Program-made: the position numbers and the translations under genes
The notes under the pieces: model-generated
Told to the model about the DNA's origin: nothing
Databases searched by the model: none
The model's input: the letters and a program-made list of their open reading frames with translations, nothing else
Part shown: positions 23,867 to 32,344 of the stretch, piece by piece
Layout: each line of letters starts with the position of its first letter
Position numbering within the stretch: the stretch's first letter is position 1
Assembly (NCBI GenBank): GCA_016930635.1
Contig: JAFGGI010000015.1
Span: 1-64,000, forward strand
Reading direction: 5' to 3'
DNA length: 64,000 nt
Source: Sedimentisphaerales bacterium
GTDB lineage: Bacteria; Planctomycetota; Phycisphaerae; Sedimentisphaerales; UBA12454

Positions 23867-25546
23867 TTAGGCGTTCATTGCTGCCATTTCGTCAGCCTCT
23901 TCGTGCTTGCGGATAACCTCGGCGCTGATCTTGCGGTTGACCGTTCGTTCATCAATGATACCGAGGAGCTTATTATCATCACCTGAGACAACAGGGAGAT
24001 ATTCAAGATCGTATTTTTTCATGCGGTCCAGTGCTGCGGTCAAAGGTGTGTTCCATGTGGTCTTATCGAGTGCCGGCTGAGCAATATCACAGGCAAGCAG
24101 CCAGGAGGCAGTATTTTGATATGCAAAAGTTTCCTTGATACTGTTAATAGAAATGATACCGGTCAGTTTGGACTGGTCATCAATTACAGGATAATAAACA
24201 GCATCGGTTGTACTGAAGACATTAAGTATTTCATCCAAAGTTGTGTCCTCTCTTATAGTTGCAGGATTTGAGTCCATAACATCTTTTACGGTATATTTAG
24301 CGATGAGGTCTTCTTCAGTTACGTTCATACCGACTTCGCCGGCAAGTTTGACGCCAAGCTTAACAAAAGGCGGCCCGATTATCTGAACCAGAAATGTAGT
24401 TGATGTAACAACAAGTATTATAATCTGGCCGACAGGTCCTTCAAATTTCTGGCTGGCAAGAATGGCTAATCCTATTGCTACACCGGCCTGGCTGAAGAGA
24501 CAAAACCCCAGATATTTTCTAAGAACCATTGGCGATTTGGAAACAACGGCCCCAAGCCATGAACCGCTCATTTTTCCTGCCGTTCTGCCAATAACATATG
24601 ATACCGCCAGCAGAATTGCCCACAATTGCATACTTGCTATCTGCAGCTGGGCTCCGACAAGAACGAAGAACAGCACATAAATAGGCGGAGCAAATTTTTC
24701 AATCATTTTAAAAGTGTCCAGACTCATTCGAGGGCGAAAGTTTGCAATTACCGCTCCAAAAACCATCGCAGCAAGAATTGAATCGACATTTAAAGCTATT
24801 GAAAGGCCGATGATCAGCAGAACCGACGACAATGTAAAGGTCAGGATTTTGTCGTGTTCGATAATGAACTTCATCAATATCACGAGTACCGCGGCGGTAA
24901 CAATTCCGATGCCGGCTGCGCCGAATATTTCATAAGCCGGCATAAAAATAGCTTTAATAAGGCTATTATGGCTGGTGCCCGTAAGTATACCTGCTATGCT
25001 GGCTACTACTCCGTATAAAAGCAGAGCAAGGCCGTCATCGAGCGCAACTATTGCGAGGACCGCTCTCGTCAATACGCCGCGTGTTTTATATTCCCACAGA
25101 ACATCGACAGTAGCTGCGGGTGCGGTGGCGGAAGATATTGCCCCTAATAATAGTCCTAATGCAAGTGAGAAATGCCACGAAACATCGGGCATAAATATCT
25201 TACAGATAACCGTACAGAGCACTGAGACGAAAAAGAAAGCGAAAAGGCCTTCTGCCAGGAGGATGGTAATGAATTGAGTGCCGTACTTTTTGAATACATC
25301 TATCTTCAGTTCCCCCCCTATCATAAATCCGATTATGCCGAGAGCGAACATATTGAACGGAGCCAGAAACTGTACAGTTTGAGCGTCAATCAGTTTCAGA
25401 CCTGAACTTCCGAACAGAATACCGATAAATATGTATCCGACCACCTGCGGGATACGCAGCTTCTGGAAAATTTTTGCGCCGATAGTACCGCCGAAAGCGG
25501 CGATGCCGAGTAGCAGGAGTATATTTAAATGTCCAAAAGTATTCAT
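23867..25546 (-). CDS. CPA-type cation/H+ antiporter with CBS pair, copy 2 (altered TDP motif)
   Basis: A 559-residue paralogue of the genes on both sides. The membrane domain starts with HLNILLLLGIAAFGGTIGAK and RIPQVVGYIFIGILFG. The second motif is SSATAPAATVDVLWEY, so the Asp of TDP is Ala, although the acidic pair IVALDDGLALLLY is kept. This suggests changed ion specificity or activity. The C-terminal CBS pair, ending EEADEMAAMNA, is nearly identical to that of copy 1. A 172-nt gap separates it from copy 1; copy 3 is 20 nt upstream, so copies 3 and 2 are probably co-transcribed. Confidence 0.88.
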   Translation of the reverse strand: MNTFGHLNILLLLGIAAFGGTIGAKIFQKLRIPQVVGYIFIGILFGSSGLKLIDAQTVQFLAPFNMFALGIIGFMIGGELKIDVFKKYGTQFITILLAEGLFAFFFVSVLCTVICKIFMPDVSWHFSLALGLLLGAISSATAPAATVDVLWEYKTRGVLTRAVLAIVALDDGLALLLYGVVASIAGILTGTSHNSLIKAIFMPAYEIFGAAGIGIVTAAVLVILMKFIIEHDKILTFTLSSVLLIIGLSIALNVDSILAAMVFGAVIANFRPRMSLDTFKMIEKFAPPIYVLFFVLVGAQLQIASMQLWAILLAVSYVIGRTAGKMSGSWLGAVVSKSPMVLRKYLGFCLFSQAGVAIGLAILASQKFEGPVGQIIILVVTSTTFLVQIIGPPFVKLGVKLAGEVGMNVTEEDLIAKYTVKDVMDSNPATIREDTTLDEILNVFSTTDAVYYPVIDDQSKLTGIISINSIKETFAYQNTASWLLACDIAQPALDKTTWNTPLTAALDRMKKYDLEYLPVVSGDDNKLLGIIDERTVNRKISAEVIRKHEEADEMAAMNA

Positions 25547-25566
25547 TAATTAACTCAAAAAAGCGT

Positions 25567-27282
25567 TTAATGCGTCTGGTGAGCTTTGAGGTCATACATA
25601 CGATCGGCTTCCTTTTGCTTGGCGAGGACTTCTGCATCGATGTGACGGATTACTTTACGATTGTCAAGAATGCCGGCATATCTGTTATCTGCGGTACAGA
25701 CCAGTAAAAAGTCGACGTCGAGTTGTTTCATTTTTTCAAGTGCCTCGGTGAGCATGCTTTTTTCATCAATGGTTCCGTGAACAGGCTCCATTATATCGAG
25801 GGCGACCAGCCAGTCATTAATTTCCTGGCTCGAAATGGCATTTCTTATGCCGTTAAGGGTAATCGAGCCGATCGGTTTGTTTTCGTCATTCAGTACGGGA
25901 TAAAAATTATCTGCGGTTGAACTTATAATCTGCAGTAATTGGCCGAGCTGAGTTCCGGCGTTAATAGCAGTTACATTCTTATCCATCATCTCGGATGTAG
26001 TATGAATTTTAATGAGGTCTTCTGCTGTTACATTAAGGCCGAGCTCCCCTGCCCAGTGGGCGCCTACTTTTACAAATATTGGTCCAATCAACTGCAGAAT
26101 CAGTGCCCCGGCAATTACTACCAGAAGCATAATCGATGCCAGCTCATGGTTGAATCTGCTGCTGGCGATAATCAGCAAAGCCACCGCGATACCGCCCTGC
26201 GGGTAGAGACAGAATCCGAGATATTTTCTTATTGTCGGTACCGAATTGCTTACGATGGCTCCGATATACGACCCCAGAGTTTTACCGACTATACTGCCTA
26301 CCACATATGCGGCGGTGAGCAGAATAATTACTGTATTGACATGAGAAATATTCAGTCTTGCCCCTGCAAGAACAAAAAACAGGACATAGATCGGAGCACT
26401 TAACTGGTGCATATGCTTGAAGCAGTCTTCAGCACGCCGATTATTCGTATTTGTCAGAGTAAGACCTAAAGTCATTGACGCCAGAATCACATCCAGGTGA
26501 AAAGTAATTGCTATTCCAATAATCAGAAGCGCAAAACTGAACGTAAAAACGAGCGTCTGTTCGGCATCATCGATCCACTTGAGAACTTTATTCAGAACCA
26601 CTCCTGCGATTACACCTATGACGACTGAGCCGAAAATTTCCATAAAAGAAGAGGTTATAGCGGCCAAAAATCCTTCTCCACCTTCACCTGTGATAACACC
26701 GGCGATACTTACACTGATGGCATACAGCATCATAGCGAGTGCATCATCAAGAGCGACAATAGCCGTAAGCATTGTCGTAAGAGGACCTCTGGCTTTACAT
26801 TCCCACAGCACACTCACCGTTGAAGCCGGGTCGGTAGCTGAGCAAATTGCGCCGAATACGACGGCTACTGCCACCGCATGCTGCCAGCCGAAGAAATACA
26901 TCATTACCACGAAACTGAAAATACCGACCAGCAGAAATGCCGTCATTCCCTCGAAGAACAAAACGTAAAAGACCTGTTTGCCCAGCCGGGTAAACACATC
27001 TTTTTTGAGTTCGCCCCCTATCAAAAAGCCTATCACGCCCAGGGCGAAAATGTTGAACAATTCAAGTTTCTCGACGGTTTCAGGAGTGATGATATGAGCT
27101 ATCGGCCCTATGATGATTCCTATAACAAGGTAGCCGACTATTTTAGGTATGTGCAGTTTTTGAAACAATCTTGCCCCGACGGTGGCAAAAAATATTGCCA
27201 GGCCTACCAGAAGCAGGATATTCAGGTGATGAATATCAGTACCCGTAAAATTTTCAAAAAGCGAAGACATCTGTCTATCCAC
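25567..27282 (-). CDS. CPA-type cation/H+ antiporter with CBS pair, copy 3
   Basis: A 571-residue paralogue and first gene of the tandem set. It carries the intact GAICSATDPASTVSVLWE and IVALDDALAMMLYAISV motifs, IPKIVGYLVIGIIIGP near the start and a C-terminal CBS pair (about 430-560) that is clearly divergent from the other two. The start ATG at 27282 gives MDRQMSSLFE; a second ATG four codons later is also possible. It probably maintains pH or Na+/K+ balance. The divergent intergenic region (27283-27508) holds its promoter. Confidence 0.87.
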   Translation of the reverse strand: MDRQMSSLFENFTGTDIHHLNILLLVGLAIFFATVGARLFQKLHIPKIVGYLVIGIIIGPIAHIITPETVEKLELFNIFALGVIGFLIGGELKKDVFTRLGKQVFYVLFFEGMTAFLLVGIFSFVVMMYFFGWQHAVAVAVVFGAICSATDPASTVSVLWECKARGPLTTMLTAIVALDDALAMMLYAISVSIAGVITGEGGEGFLAAITSSFMEIFGSVVIGVIAGVVLNKVLKWIDDAEQTLVFTFSFALLIIGIAITFHLDVILASMTLGLTLTNTNNRRAEDCFKHMHQLSAPIYVLFFVLAGARLNISHVNTVIILLTAAYVVGSIVGKTLGSYIGAIVSNSVPTIRKYLGFCLYPQGGIAVALLIIASSRFNHELASIMLLVVIAGALILQLIGPIFVKVGAHWAGELGLNVTAEDLIKIHTTSEMMDKNVTAINAGTQLGQLLQIISSTADNFYPVLNDENKPIGSITLNGIRNAISSQEINDWLVALDIMEPVHGTIDEKSMLTEALEKMKQLDVDFLLVCTADNRYAGILDNRKVIRHIDAEVLAKQKEADRMYDLKAHQTH

Positions 27283-27508
27283 TATTAGGTTGAACTTTAA
27301 CTTTGCTAAACAAAGCGGGCAATTCTATCTGTGTGCCCTATCTGTTGCAAGAGGAATTATAATATGCGTAATTTAGCCCGGCCAGTCCATAAAAAAGGAT
27401 AATTTAAGGTAATTTTAGCAGTTTTGGCGTAAAAACAATGGCAAAACATGACAGACCAGCCTTCAAAAAAGAATGGCGAGGTCGAAAAAACACGGTATAA
27501 TCATTAAT

Positions 27509-27778
27509 ATGATTACAGAAAAAGATAAAAAGACGATACAGGAAGTGTCAGAAAAATACCGTGTAAAAAAGGTCTTGCTTTTCGGCTCCAGCCTGGATCC
27601 TGCACAGGAAGGACGTGATATTGATATTGCCGTGGAAGGTATTCATCCTCGCGATTTTTTCGATTACTATGGCGACCTTTTGCTGAAACTTTCTAAACCG
27701 GTTGATTTAATTGACCTTTCCATAGCTTCAAAATTCGTAACGTTGATTAAAAAGGAAGGTATGCCTATCTATGGCTGA
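27509..27778 (+). CDS. MNT-type minimal nucleotidyltransferase (antitoxin)
   Basis: About 89 residues of the MntA/minimal nucleotidyltransferase family: [20 protein letters not shown] has Gly-Ser followed nine residues later by Asp-x-Asp, the metal-binding site. Such proteins neutralise HEPN toxins by AMPylating them. The frame extends to an ATG at 27473, but ATG at 27509 (MITEKDKK) fits the family and lies 8 nt after a TATAAT (27496-27501), so the mRNA may be nearly leaderless. It overlaps the HEPN gene by 8 nt. Confidence 0.85.
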   Translation: MITEKDKKTIQEVSEKYRVKKVLLFGSSLDPAQEGRDIDIAVEGIHPRDFFDYYGDLLLKLSKPVDLIDLSIASKFVTLIKKEGMPIYG

Positions 27779-28187
27779 TTATAAGGAACGGATTGAGGCC
27801 GAATATGAGGCCATAGAAAAAACGCTTGCTGCTATGCCCGCCGAATCACTTTCGCAGTTATCCGAACTCGAAATAGCTGGAGTGTCAACTTTACTGAACA
27901 ATTTCTATAACGGTATCGAAAATATTTTGAAGCAGGTCTTTAAAAAACGATCGATCGCTTTACCTGACGGCCCTTCCTGGCATCAGCATCTCATAAATTC
28001 AGCGGTAAAAGAAGGCGTTATTTCGGAAAGCTTAGCGGTTGAACTCAAGCGATACCTTGGCTTTAGACATTATGCCTTGCACGGCTATGCCTTTAACCTC
28101 GAACCTGAGAGGATAGAAAAATTAACAGAGACTATCAAGCCGGTCTTTGAAAAATTCAGAGAAGAAATCAATAAAATAATCATCTGA
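27771..28187 (+). CDS. HepT-like HEPN-domain toxin
   Basis: A 138-residue all-alpha protein of the HEPN/HepT group. The RNase motif Rx4HxY is present as RHYALHGY (about residues 103-110), with [15 protein letters not shown] as the family's first long helix. HepT proteins are RNA-cutting toxins controlled by the neighbouring MNT protein. The 8-nt overlap with the MNT gene gives a standard MNT/HepT module. No mobile-element genes adjoin it. Confidence 0.85.
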   Translation: MADYKERIEAEYEAIEKTLAAMPAESLSQLSELEIAGVSTLLNNFYNGIENILKQVFKKRSIALPDGPSWHQHLINSAVKEGVISESLAVELKRYLGFRHYALHGYAFNLEPERIEKLTETIKPVFEKFREEINKIII

Positions 28188-28257
28188 TTTTAGTGTTTTC
28201 GCCGCAAAATCGCATTAAAATATGCAAATCTGATGCTATAATACTCCCAAATCGGTG

Positions 28258-29103
28258 ATGCGTAGCAGAGAGAAGAGTTTAGATAAGATATTAGATTTGA
28301 AAAGGGATTTTATCTTGGTTAAGTACAAATGTTGGTTTTTGATACTCTTTGTTCTTGTCTTGATCTATATCCTTATTCCATTTTTTCATTGTTACTGTTG
28401 TGGTAGACCGTATACCCTTCCAATAAGCATTCTTGTTGTAGATTCAACAACTAAGGAACCTGCATCTAATGTATATGTATCTTGGAAATGTACAAATCCC
28501 AGGTCTGGTTTCTGGTGGTTGGAAGATATTGGTCTAACTGATAAATTAGGATTGCTCAAGTGCGAACAAACATCAACCCAATTTTCAGTTTTTAGTCTTG
28601 GGAATTATGACTTTTCAAGGGACACGTTGCATTTCGAATCGGATGTATATCAGGAGACCTATATTTCACTTTCAGAACATGTAGGCGAAGTTCCTTTTTC
28701 ATCGCTTGGTATTTCAATTAATGTGCAATTGTCAAAAAGACGAAAACCAAAGCCTAAATCTACATTCTCTAAAGGTTTATTTGTACCGGGATCCGATTGG
28801 ACAACCCCCATTTACAAAACACAACTTGAGGCAAATAATGTTGCAACTCAAGCAGTTGCCAAGTTAGTTGATATTGGGATTAATGCTAAAATAGTAAGTC
28901 CCTCTCCAGATCTTCGTGGGAGAGGATTTGAACCAATTCTTGAAACGGATCAACAGCGGCATATTTATGTTTGGGTAGATCCAGAAGGAGTTCCAAAGGG
29001 TGTTAATTTCACTGGGCCAAATATTATAAACAATAATGTTGAAACTGATCGGTCATGGCTGGTGGATTTCAGTGGAAATGTAATATATCTTGAACCTGAA
29101 TAA
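28258..29103 (+). CDS. membrane-anchored protein, unknown function
   Basis: About 281 residues with a basic N-terminus, one strong transmembrane helix (about 28-46), a CYCCGRPY cysteine cluster right after it, then an extracytoplasmic region. Residues of about 55-75 (ISILVVDSTTKEPASNVYVSW) resemble the first strands of a carboxypeptidase-regulatory-like beta-sandwich. No family is assigned for the rest. The ATG at 28258 follows a TATAAT at 28237-28242 with a very short leader. Base composition is AT-richer than the flanking housekeeping genes, which would fit accessory DNA. A terminator hairpin follows. Confidence 0.55.
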   Translation: MRSREKSLDKILDLKRDFILVKYKCWFLILFVLVLIYILIPFFHCYCCGRPYTLPISILVVDSTTKEPASNVYVSWKCTNPRSGFWWLEDIGLTDKLGLLKCEQTSTQFSVFSLGNYDFSRDTLHFESDVYQETYISLSEHVGEVPFSSLGISINVQLSKRRKPKPKSTFSKGLFVPGSDWTTPIYKTQLEANNVATQAVAKLVDIGINAKIVSPSPDLRGRGFEPILETDQQRHIYVWVDPEGVPKGVNFTGPNIINNNVETDRSWLVDFSGNVIYLEPE

Positions 29104-29106
29104 ATA

Positions 29107-29136
29107 CCGCGTTTTTGGTCTAAAAACCGCGGTTTT
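29107..29136 (+). terminator. intrinsic terminator after the 28258 gene
   Basis: CCGCGTTTTT, a GGTCT loop and AAAAACCGCGG form a stem with one bulged base, followed by TTTTA. Confidence 0.7.
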
Positions 29137-29332
29137 ATGGGGCTTTGGTGGGATTTTTAGAGCTAGGGTGAAAAATTTTAAAAAAATTCAAATTTTCTGC
29201 TTGACAAATTGTTAGTATATATATAGTTTGTATATGAACAATCAATATGGTTATTGAAAAGTTGATAAGTGAGCAGATCAGTAAATGAGTCAAAGCGTTG
29301 AAGGGTTCCTCCTTCGTTAAAACTATGGAGGA

Positions 29333-29425
29333 CGGTTGCGAGGCTCGTATCGTATTTCGTTAGGCGGTTATGTCTTAGTTTAACGATTTACGATTAACGC
29401 AGCCGAAACGAGTAGCGCAACCGCA
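29333..29425. repeat. CGGTTGCGAGGCTCGT palindromic repeat, copy 2
   Basis: ACGGTTGCGAGGCTCGT at the left and an inverted, imperfect ACGAGTAGCGCAACCG at 29409-29424 bound an AT-rich interior. The left end matches the copy at 19909. A right-end-like segment (AGCAGCGCAACCG) also occurs at 30154-30166, at the end of the next gene. Confidence 0.5.
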
Positions 29426-29470
29426 AAACGAATAACGGGAGTAAATTATGTCACTAAAAGAAGAATTAAA
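29411..29470 (+). repeat. 60-bp direct repeat, left copy (marR start duplicated)
   Basis: 29411-29470 and 30154-30213 match at 56 of 60 positions. The right copy is the true 5' end of marR with its ribosome site GGGAG and ATG. The left copy keeps the same ATG and first codons, then runs into a stop. Confidence 0.85.
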
Positions 29471-29473
29471 ATG
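29447..29473 (+). CDS. short leader peptide MSLKEELK, truncated copy of the MarR start
   Basis: ATG TCA CTA AAA GAA GAA TTA AAA TGA with GGGAG upstream, the same ribosome site and first eight codons as marR at 30191. Its TGA overlaps the ATG of the 29471 gene (ATGA), so it could couple translation of that gene. It is a duplication remnant; whether it is translated is inferred. Confidence 0.5.
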
Positions 29474-30178
29474 AAAAAAATAATTATTATAATTTCTGCA
29501 CTATTTGTTGCGTTCTATCTTTTTGCCTCAAGGCCTCATTGGTTTTCAGAATTGGAACAGCAAATAGATATTGGGAAAGATTTCATTACAAGTGAAACTG
29601 TTGATGTATCAAGGCCGAATACTTTTCGATGGGTTATCCCCAAGGAAGAATGGAATTATAAAGAAGGTAGAGCTTGTCTCAATATCATTTTCGATCGCAA
29701 AGATGATATTCCGGTCGATAACTATGACAAGGAAGTTACTCCTCTGAGAGTAAGAGTTGCTGCATATGGTATCCTGGATAACAATGAAGAGGCGAATCGC
29801 TTAATTAAAAATTGGTATTATTTATCGAATGAACCTTTTTCGCCGGGATTGAGGATAGGTGTATCGTGGGGCACAAAAGTCGTTGAATATATGTTAGCTG
29901 GGATAGACGTATATATTCATGAAAAAATGGTAATTGAGCTTGAAGTATTAACTCCTGATGAAAAACTTGCAAAAGCTAATCCAAGATTACAACTTGTAGG
30001 AGAACATGATTATGCGGTATTTGGGCACATAGGAGTATTTAGAATAATGCGCGATGGGGGACTTTTTATTAGTATTATCGCATTATTATATTTAGTCGTT
30101 AATGCAATAAAAGACAGTTATAAAAACGCAACCGACGGACGCTGGACGACACAAGCAGCGCAACCGGGAAACGAATGA
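29471..30178 (+). CDS. two-TM protein of unknown function, inserted upstream of marR
   Basis: A 235-residue protein with an N-terminal hydrophobic anchor (about 3-20), a soluble middle, and a C-terminal transmembrane helix (about 197-212). No family is recognised. The last 15-18 residues (ATDGRWTTQAAQPGNE) are encoded by repeat DNA that includes the right 60-bp direct repeat. The gene sits exactly between the two copies of that repeat, so it looks like a unit inserted at the marR start. Its ATG overlaps the stop of the duplicated MSLKEELK leader. Confidence 0.6.
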   Translation: MKKIIIIISALFVAFYLFASRPHWFSELEQQIDIGKDFITSETVDVSRPNTFRWVIPKEEWNYKEGRACLNIIFDRKDDIPVDNYDKEVTPLRVRVAAYGILDNNEEANRLIKNWYYLSNEPFSPGLRIGVSWGTKVVEYMLAGIDVYIHEKMVIELEVLTPDEKLAKANPRLQLVGEHDYAVFGHIGVFRIMRDGGLFISIIALLYLVVNAIKDSYKNATDGRWTTQAAQPGNE

Positions 30179-30213
30179 CGGGAGTAAATTATGTCACTAA
30201 AAGAAGAATTAAA
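30154..30213 (+). repeat. 60-bp direct repeat, right copy
   Basis: Partner of 29411-29470, 743 bp apart, with four mismatches. It covers the last residues of the 29471 gene and the marR ribosome site and first eight codons. Confidence 0.85.
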
Positions 30214-30661
30214 GCTGAAAAAGGGATTCGACCTTGTGGAGCATGAGGCCTTGCTGAATATCTATTATACAACTACATCTTTAAAGAAACGGGCCGATGG
30301 GCTTTTTAAGACGCTTGGCCTGACAGATGTCCAGTTTAACGTTTTAATGCTCCTGCATTACCAGTCGGAAGGCCTGGGCGGTCTTAGCCAGGCACAGTTG
30401 AGCGAGATGATGCTGGTCAATCGTGCCAATATTACGACGCTTATAGACAGGATGGAAAAAGCCTCTCTTGTTATACGAGAAAATGATCCAGCCGACAGGC
30501 GGACGAATATTGTAAAGATGACTGCTAAGGGTAAGAAGCTGTTTGCAAAGGCAGAACCTTTATACGCCGGGCTCGTAGGAAAAGTGATGAGAGGCTTTAA
30601 ACAAAACGAATTGAAACAACTGATAAAGGCCCTTGAAAAGGTAAGAGGTAGTATCAATTAA
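30191..30661 (+). CDS. MarR-family transcriptional regulator
   Basis: A 156-residue winged-helix regulator. The DNA-binding core is TLGLTDVQFNVLMLLHY, LSQAQLSEMMLVNRANITTLIDRMEKASLV (recognition helix) and the wing DPADRRTNIVKMTAKGKKLF. MarR proteins usually repress adjacent export or lipid genes and respond to small aromatic or lipophilic ligands. It heads a run of membrane and lipid genes (31459-40143). The start ATG with GGGAG upstream is secure; the same start is duplicated 744 nt upstream. Confidence 0.92.
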   Translation: MSLKEELKLKKGFDLVEHEALLNIYYTTTSLKKRADGLFKTLGLTDVQFNVLMLLHYQSEGLGGLSQAQLSEMMLVNRANITTLIDRMEKASLVIRENDPADRRTNIVKMTAKGKKLFAKAEPLYAGLVGKVMRGFKQNELKQLIKALEKVRGSIN

Positions 30662-30759
30662 GCTGCAGAGGTCACAGAAATATGTTTTTAAAAACGAATA
30701 AAAAATTTTTTGGCACAATAGTTAATATATTAACAATATACATAATAACGAAAGTCAAA

Positions 30760-31395
30760 ATGAAAAGACGAGAGATTACAGTTTATTTGGTTTTAGTAAG
30801 CCTGTTTTTGGTGGGATATAATCCTTGTTTGTCTGAGGCGATAGCAAAAAGTGAGGCCAAAAACAATGCTGCTCGTACAAAAGCATTAGCCAAACTGGAG
30901 CAAAAGCTATTAAAACTGAAAGCTGGCTCAACGATTCAAGCTACTAAGAAAGCATTTGGTTCACAAGGTATGTATCTATTCACAATTCAAAAAAATGAGC
31001 ATGATTACTTATGCATACGTTTTTCGGTTGGCGATAATTTTGATAGAGACTGTGTCGGCTACCCGTATTATAGTGTTTTTGAAGATAAAAAATTATACTC
31101 AATTATGGAAGAACTGCCATGTAACTGGGCAAAGAAAGATGAACAAGGTTATTGGATATCGGATATAACACCGGTTGATCCAAACATTATTTTTTCTACG
31201 AGAGGATTATTTGGACAGGACCTTGTTAATTCAATCCGAAAAAATTTCCCGAAGGAAAAATGTGAATCCAACCTTCCATTACCAATTCCAGTTTTAATAA
31301 TTTGGTATCCTGCCAGCCAGTTAATTGAATCCATAATGCCAAAACCATCAAATTCGAAAGGACAAGTTTTACCGGAAGATTGCAATTTTAAGTAG
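30760..31395 (+). CDS. exported protein of unknown function
   Basis: About 211 residues starting MKRREITVYLVLVSLFLVGY, a clear signal peptide ending near LSEA, followed by a Lys/Ala-rich helix (AKSEAKNNAARTKALAKLEQ) and a soluble domain. The frame opens at 30682, but the first 26 codons are AT-rich non-signal sequence, so ATG at 30760 is chosen. No family is recognised. The 25 nt around 30718-30742 match those upstream of the next gene (31417-31441) at 21 of 25 positions, which hints at insertion with leader duplication. Confidence 0.6.
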   Translation: MKRREITVYLVLVSLFLVGYNPCLSEAIAKSEAKNNAARTKALAKLEQKLLKLKAGSTIQATKKAFGSQGMYLFTIQKNEHDYLCIRFSVGDNFDRDCVGYPYYSVFEDKKLYSIMEELPCNWAKKDEQGYWISDITPVDPNIIFSTRGLFGQDLVNSIRKNFPKEKCESNLPLPIPVLIIWYPASQLIESIMPKPSNSKGQVLPEDCNFK

Positions 31396-31458
31396 AGTTT
31401 AAAGTAACTTTCTGCAAATAATTAATATGTTAATAATATATAAAGAAGGGACGAGAAA

Positions 31459-31896
31459 ATGAAAACTACATCTATTAAAACAAGAAATATTATTTTTGGA
31501 TTGCTGGTTGTATATTTTATTGTGCTGAATGTCTGTCTTATGAGTTGCTGGAGGTTTTGGGGATACCGGCCGCCTGTCTGGAGTATCGCGGCTTTTATAA
31601 TTACCTTCGGTATTATGGGAGTGATACTGGCGATACAAACCGTAAAACTAAAAGGGCCTCTTGTGCAGAGGATATTTTTCATATTGACCGGCATCTCGGC
31701 CGCGGCCGTTCCGGTCTGTGCCATTCTGCATAATGTAATTTACGGCCTGTTCTTCCACGGCAAAGGTGGAGAGGATGAGGTTGTTTTCTTTGTCCTGGCA
31801 GTTCTGGTCTTTCCTGCATTGTTTATTCTCGGCTCGCTGGGAGGGATAATATCAGGGATAACTGGCCGATTGAGAAAAAAGGATATTGCCTGTTAA
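31459..31896 (+). CDS. four-TM membrane protein, unknown function
   Basis: A 145-residue protein with four hydrophobic helices (about 10-30, 39-60, 72-92 and 109-134) and a charged loop HGKGGEDEV between helices 3 and 4. No family is recognised. It lies in the marR-headed run, 38 nt before the next membrane gene. Start ATG at 31459 with AAGGGAC upstream. Confidence 0.6.
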   Translation: MKTTSIKTRNIIFGLLVVYFIVLNVCLMSCWRFWGYRPPVWSIAAFIITFGIMGVILAIQTVKLKGPLVQRIFFILTGISAAAVPVCAILHNVIYGLFFHGKGGEDEVVFFVLAVLVFPALFILGSLGGIISGITGRLRKKDIAC

Positions 31897-31949
31897 ATTC
31901 GGAAAGGTTTAGTATCATATAAGGATGCAAATTTTTGAAAGGAGAAAAA

Positions 31950-32342
31950 ATGTTTATTACACTATTAGTTGCGACTTTTGTTATTGCCTTTGTCGTTTCG
32001 ACTATTGTGGTTTTATTCTTCAGCAAGCCGGCGGACAAAATCCTCAACCGTATTATCTCAGATGCGATAAGCACTGCGTGGTCGAAGTATCTTAAGTTCG
32101 CCATATACGTAACCGGCATCTCCAGCGGCGTGAGGATCTGGGATCTTGAAAAATACATTACCAGGCAGAACTTCGAAGGCAGTGAGGTGATTCAGCTTAC
32201 CGCCGAGCGCTGGGTATTCGAGATCTATCGAACAGTGATCGGCACGCTCAGTGGTATTGCATGGATGCTTCTGGTCTTCTTTATCTTTGCACTGGTGGCC
32301 TATGTCGTCGTCCGCGCTTTTGAATTGAAAAAACAAGGTTAA
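31950..32342 (+). CDS. two-TM membrane protein, unknown function
   Basis: About 130 residues with an N-terminal helix (about 2-24), an amphipathic middle containing ISSGVRIWDLEKYI, and a second helix near 99-121. A perfect AAAGGAG lies before ATG 31950; the in-frame TTG at 31935 is unlikely. No family is recognised. It ends 2 nt before the alpha/beta hydrolase start, so the two are co-transcribed and perhaps function together at the membrane. Confidence 0.65.
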   Translation: MFITLLVATFVIAFVVSTIVVLFFSKPADKILNRIISDAISTAWSKYLKFAIYVTGISSGVRIWDLEKYITRQNFEGSEVIQLTAERWVFEIYRTVIGTLSGIAWMLLVFFIFALVAYVVVRAFELKKQG

Positions 32343-32344
32343 GA

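Larger units (their letters stand above)
29137..29470 (+). promoter_or_regulatory. upstream region of the marR locus: promoter, dyad, repeat, leader peptide
   Basis: This gap of more than 300 nt has no long frame. TTGACA at 29201-29206 is followed by TATAGT (15-nt spacer) or TAGTTT (17-nt). ATTGTT and AACAAT around 29208-29242 form a loose dyad that could be a MarR operator. 29333-29425 is a CGGTTGCG palindromic repeat. From 29411 the sequence duplicates the start of the marR gene, including an eight-codon frame MSLKEELK whose stop overlaps the next ATG. Confidence 0.5.

Noticed and set aside
27340-27400. Twelve-codon frame ATGCGTAATTTAGCC... after GAGGAATTATAAT
   Set aside because: It has a fair ribosome site, but it is too short, has no conserved context and overlaps a possible promoter box.
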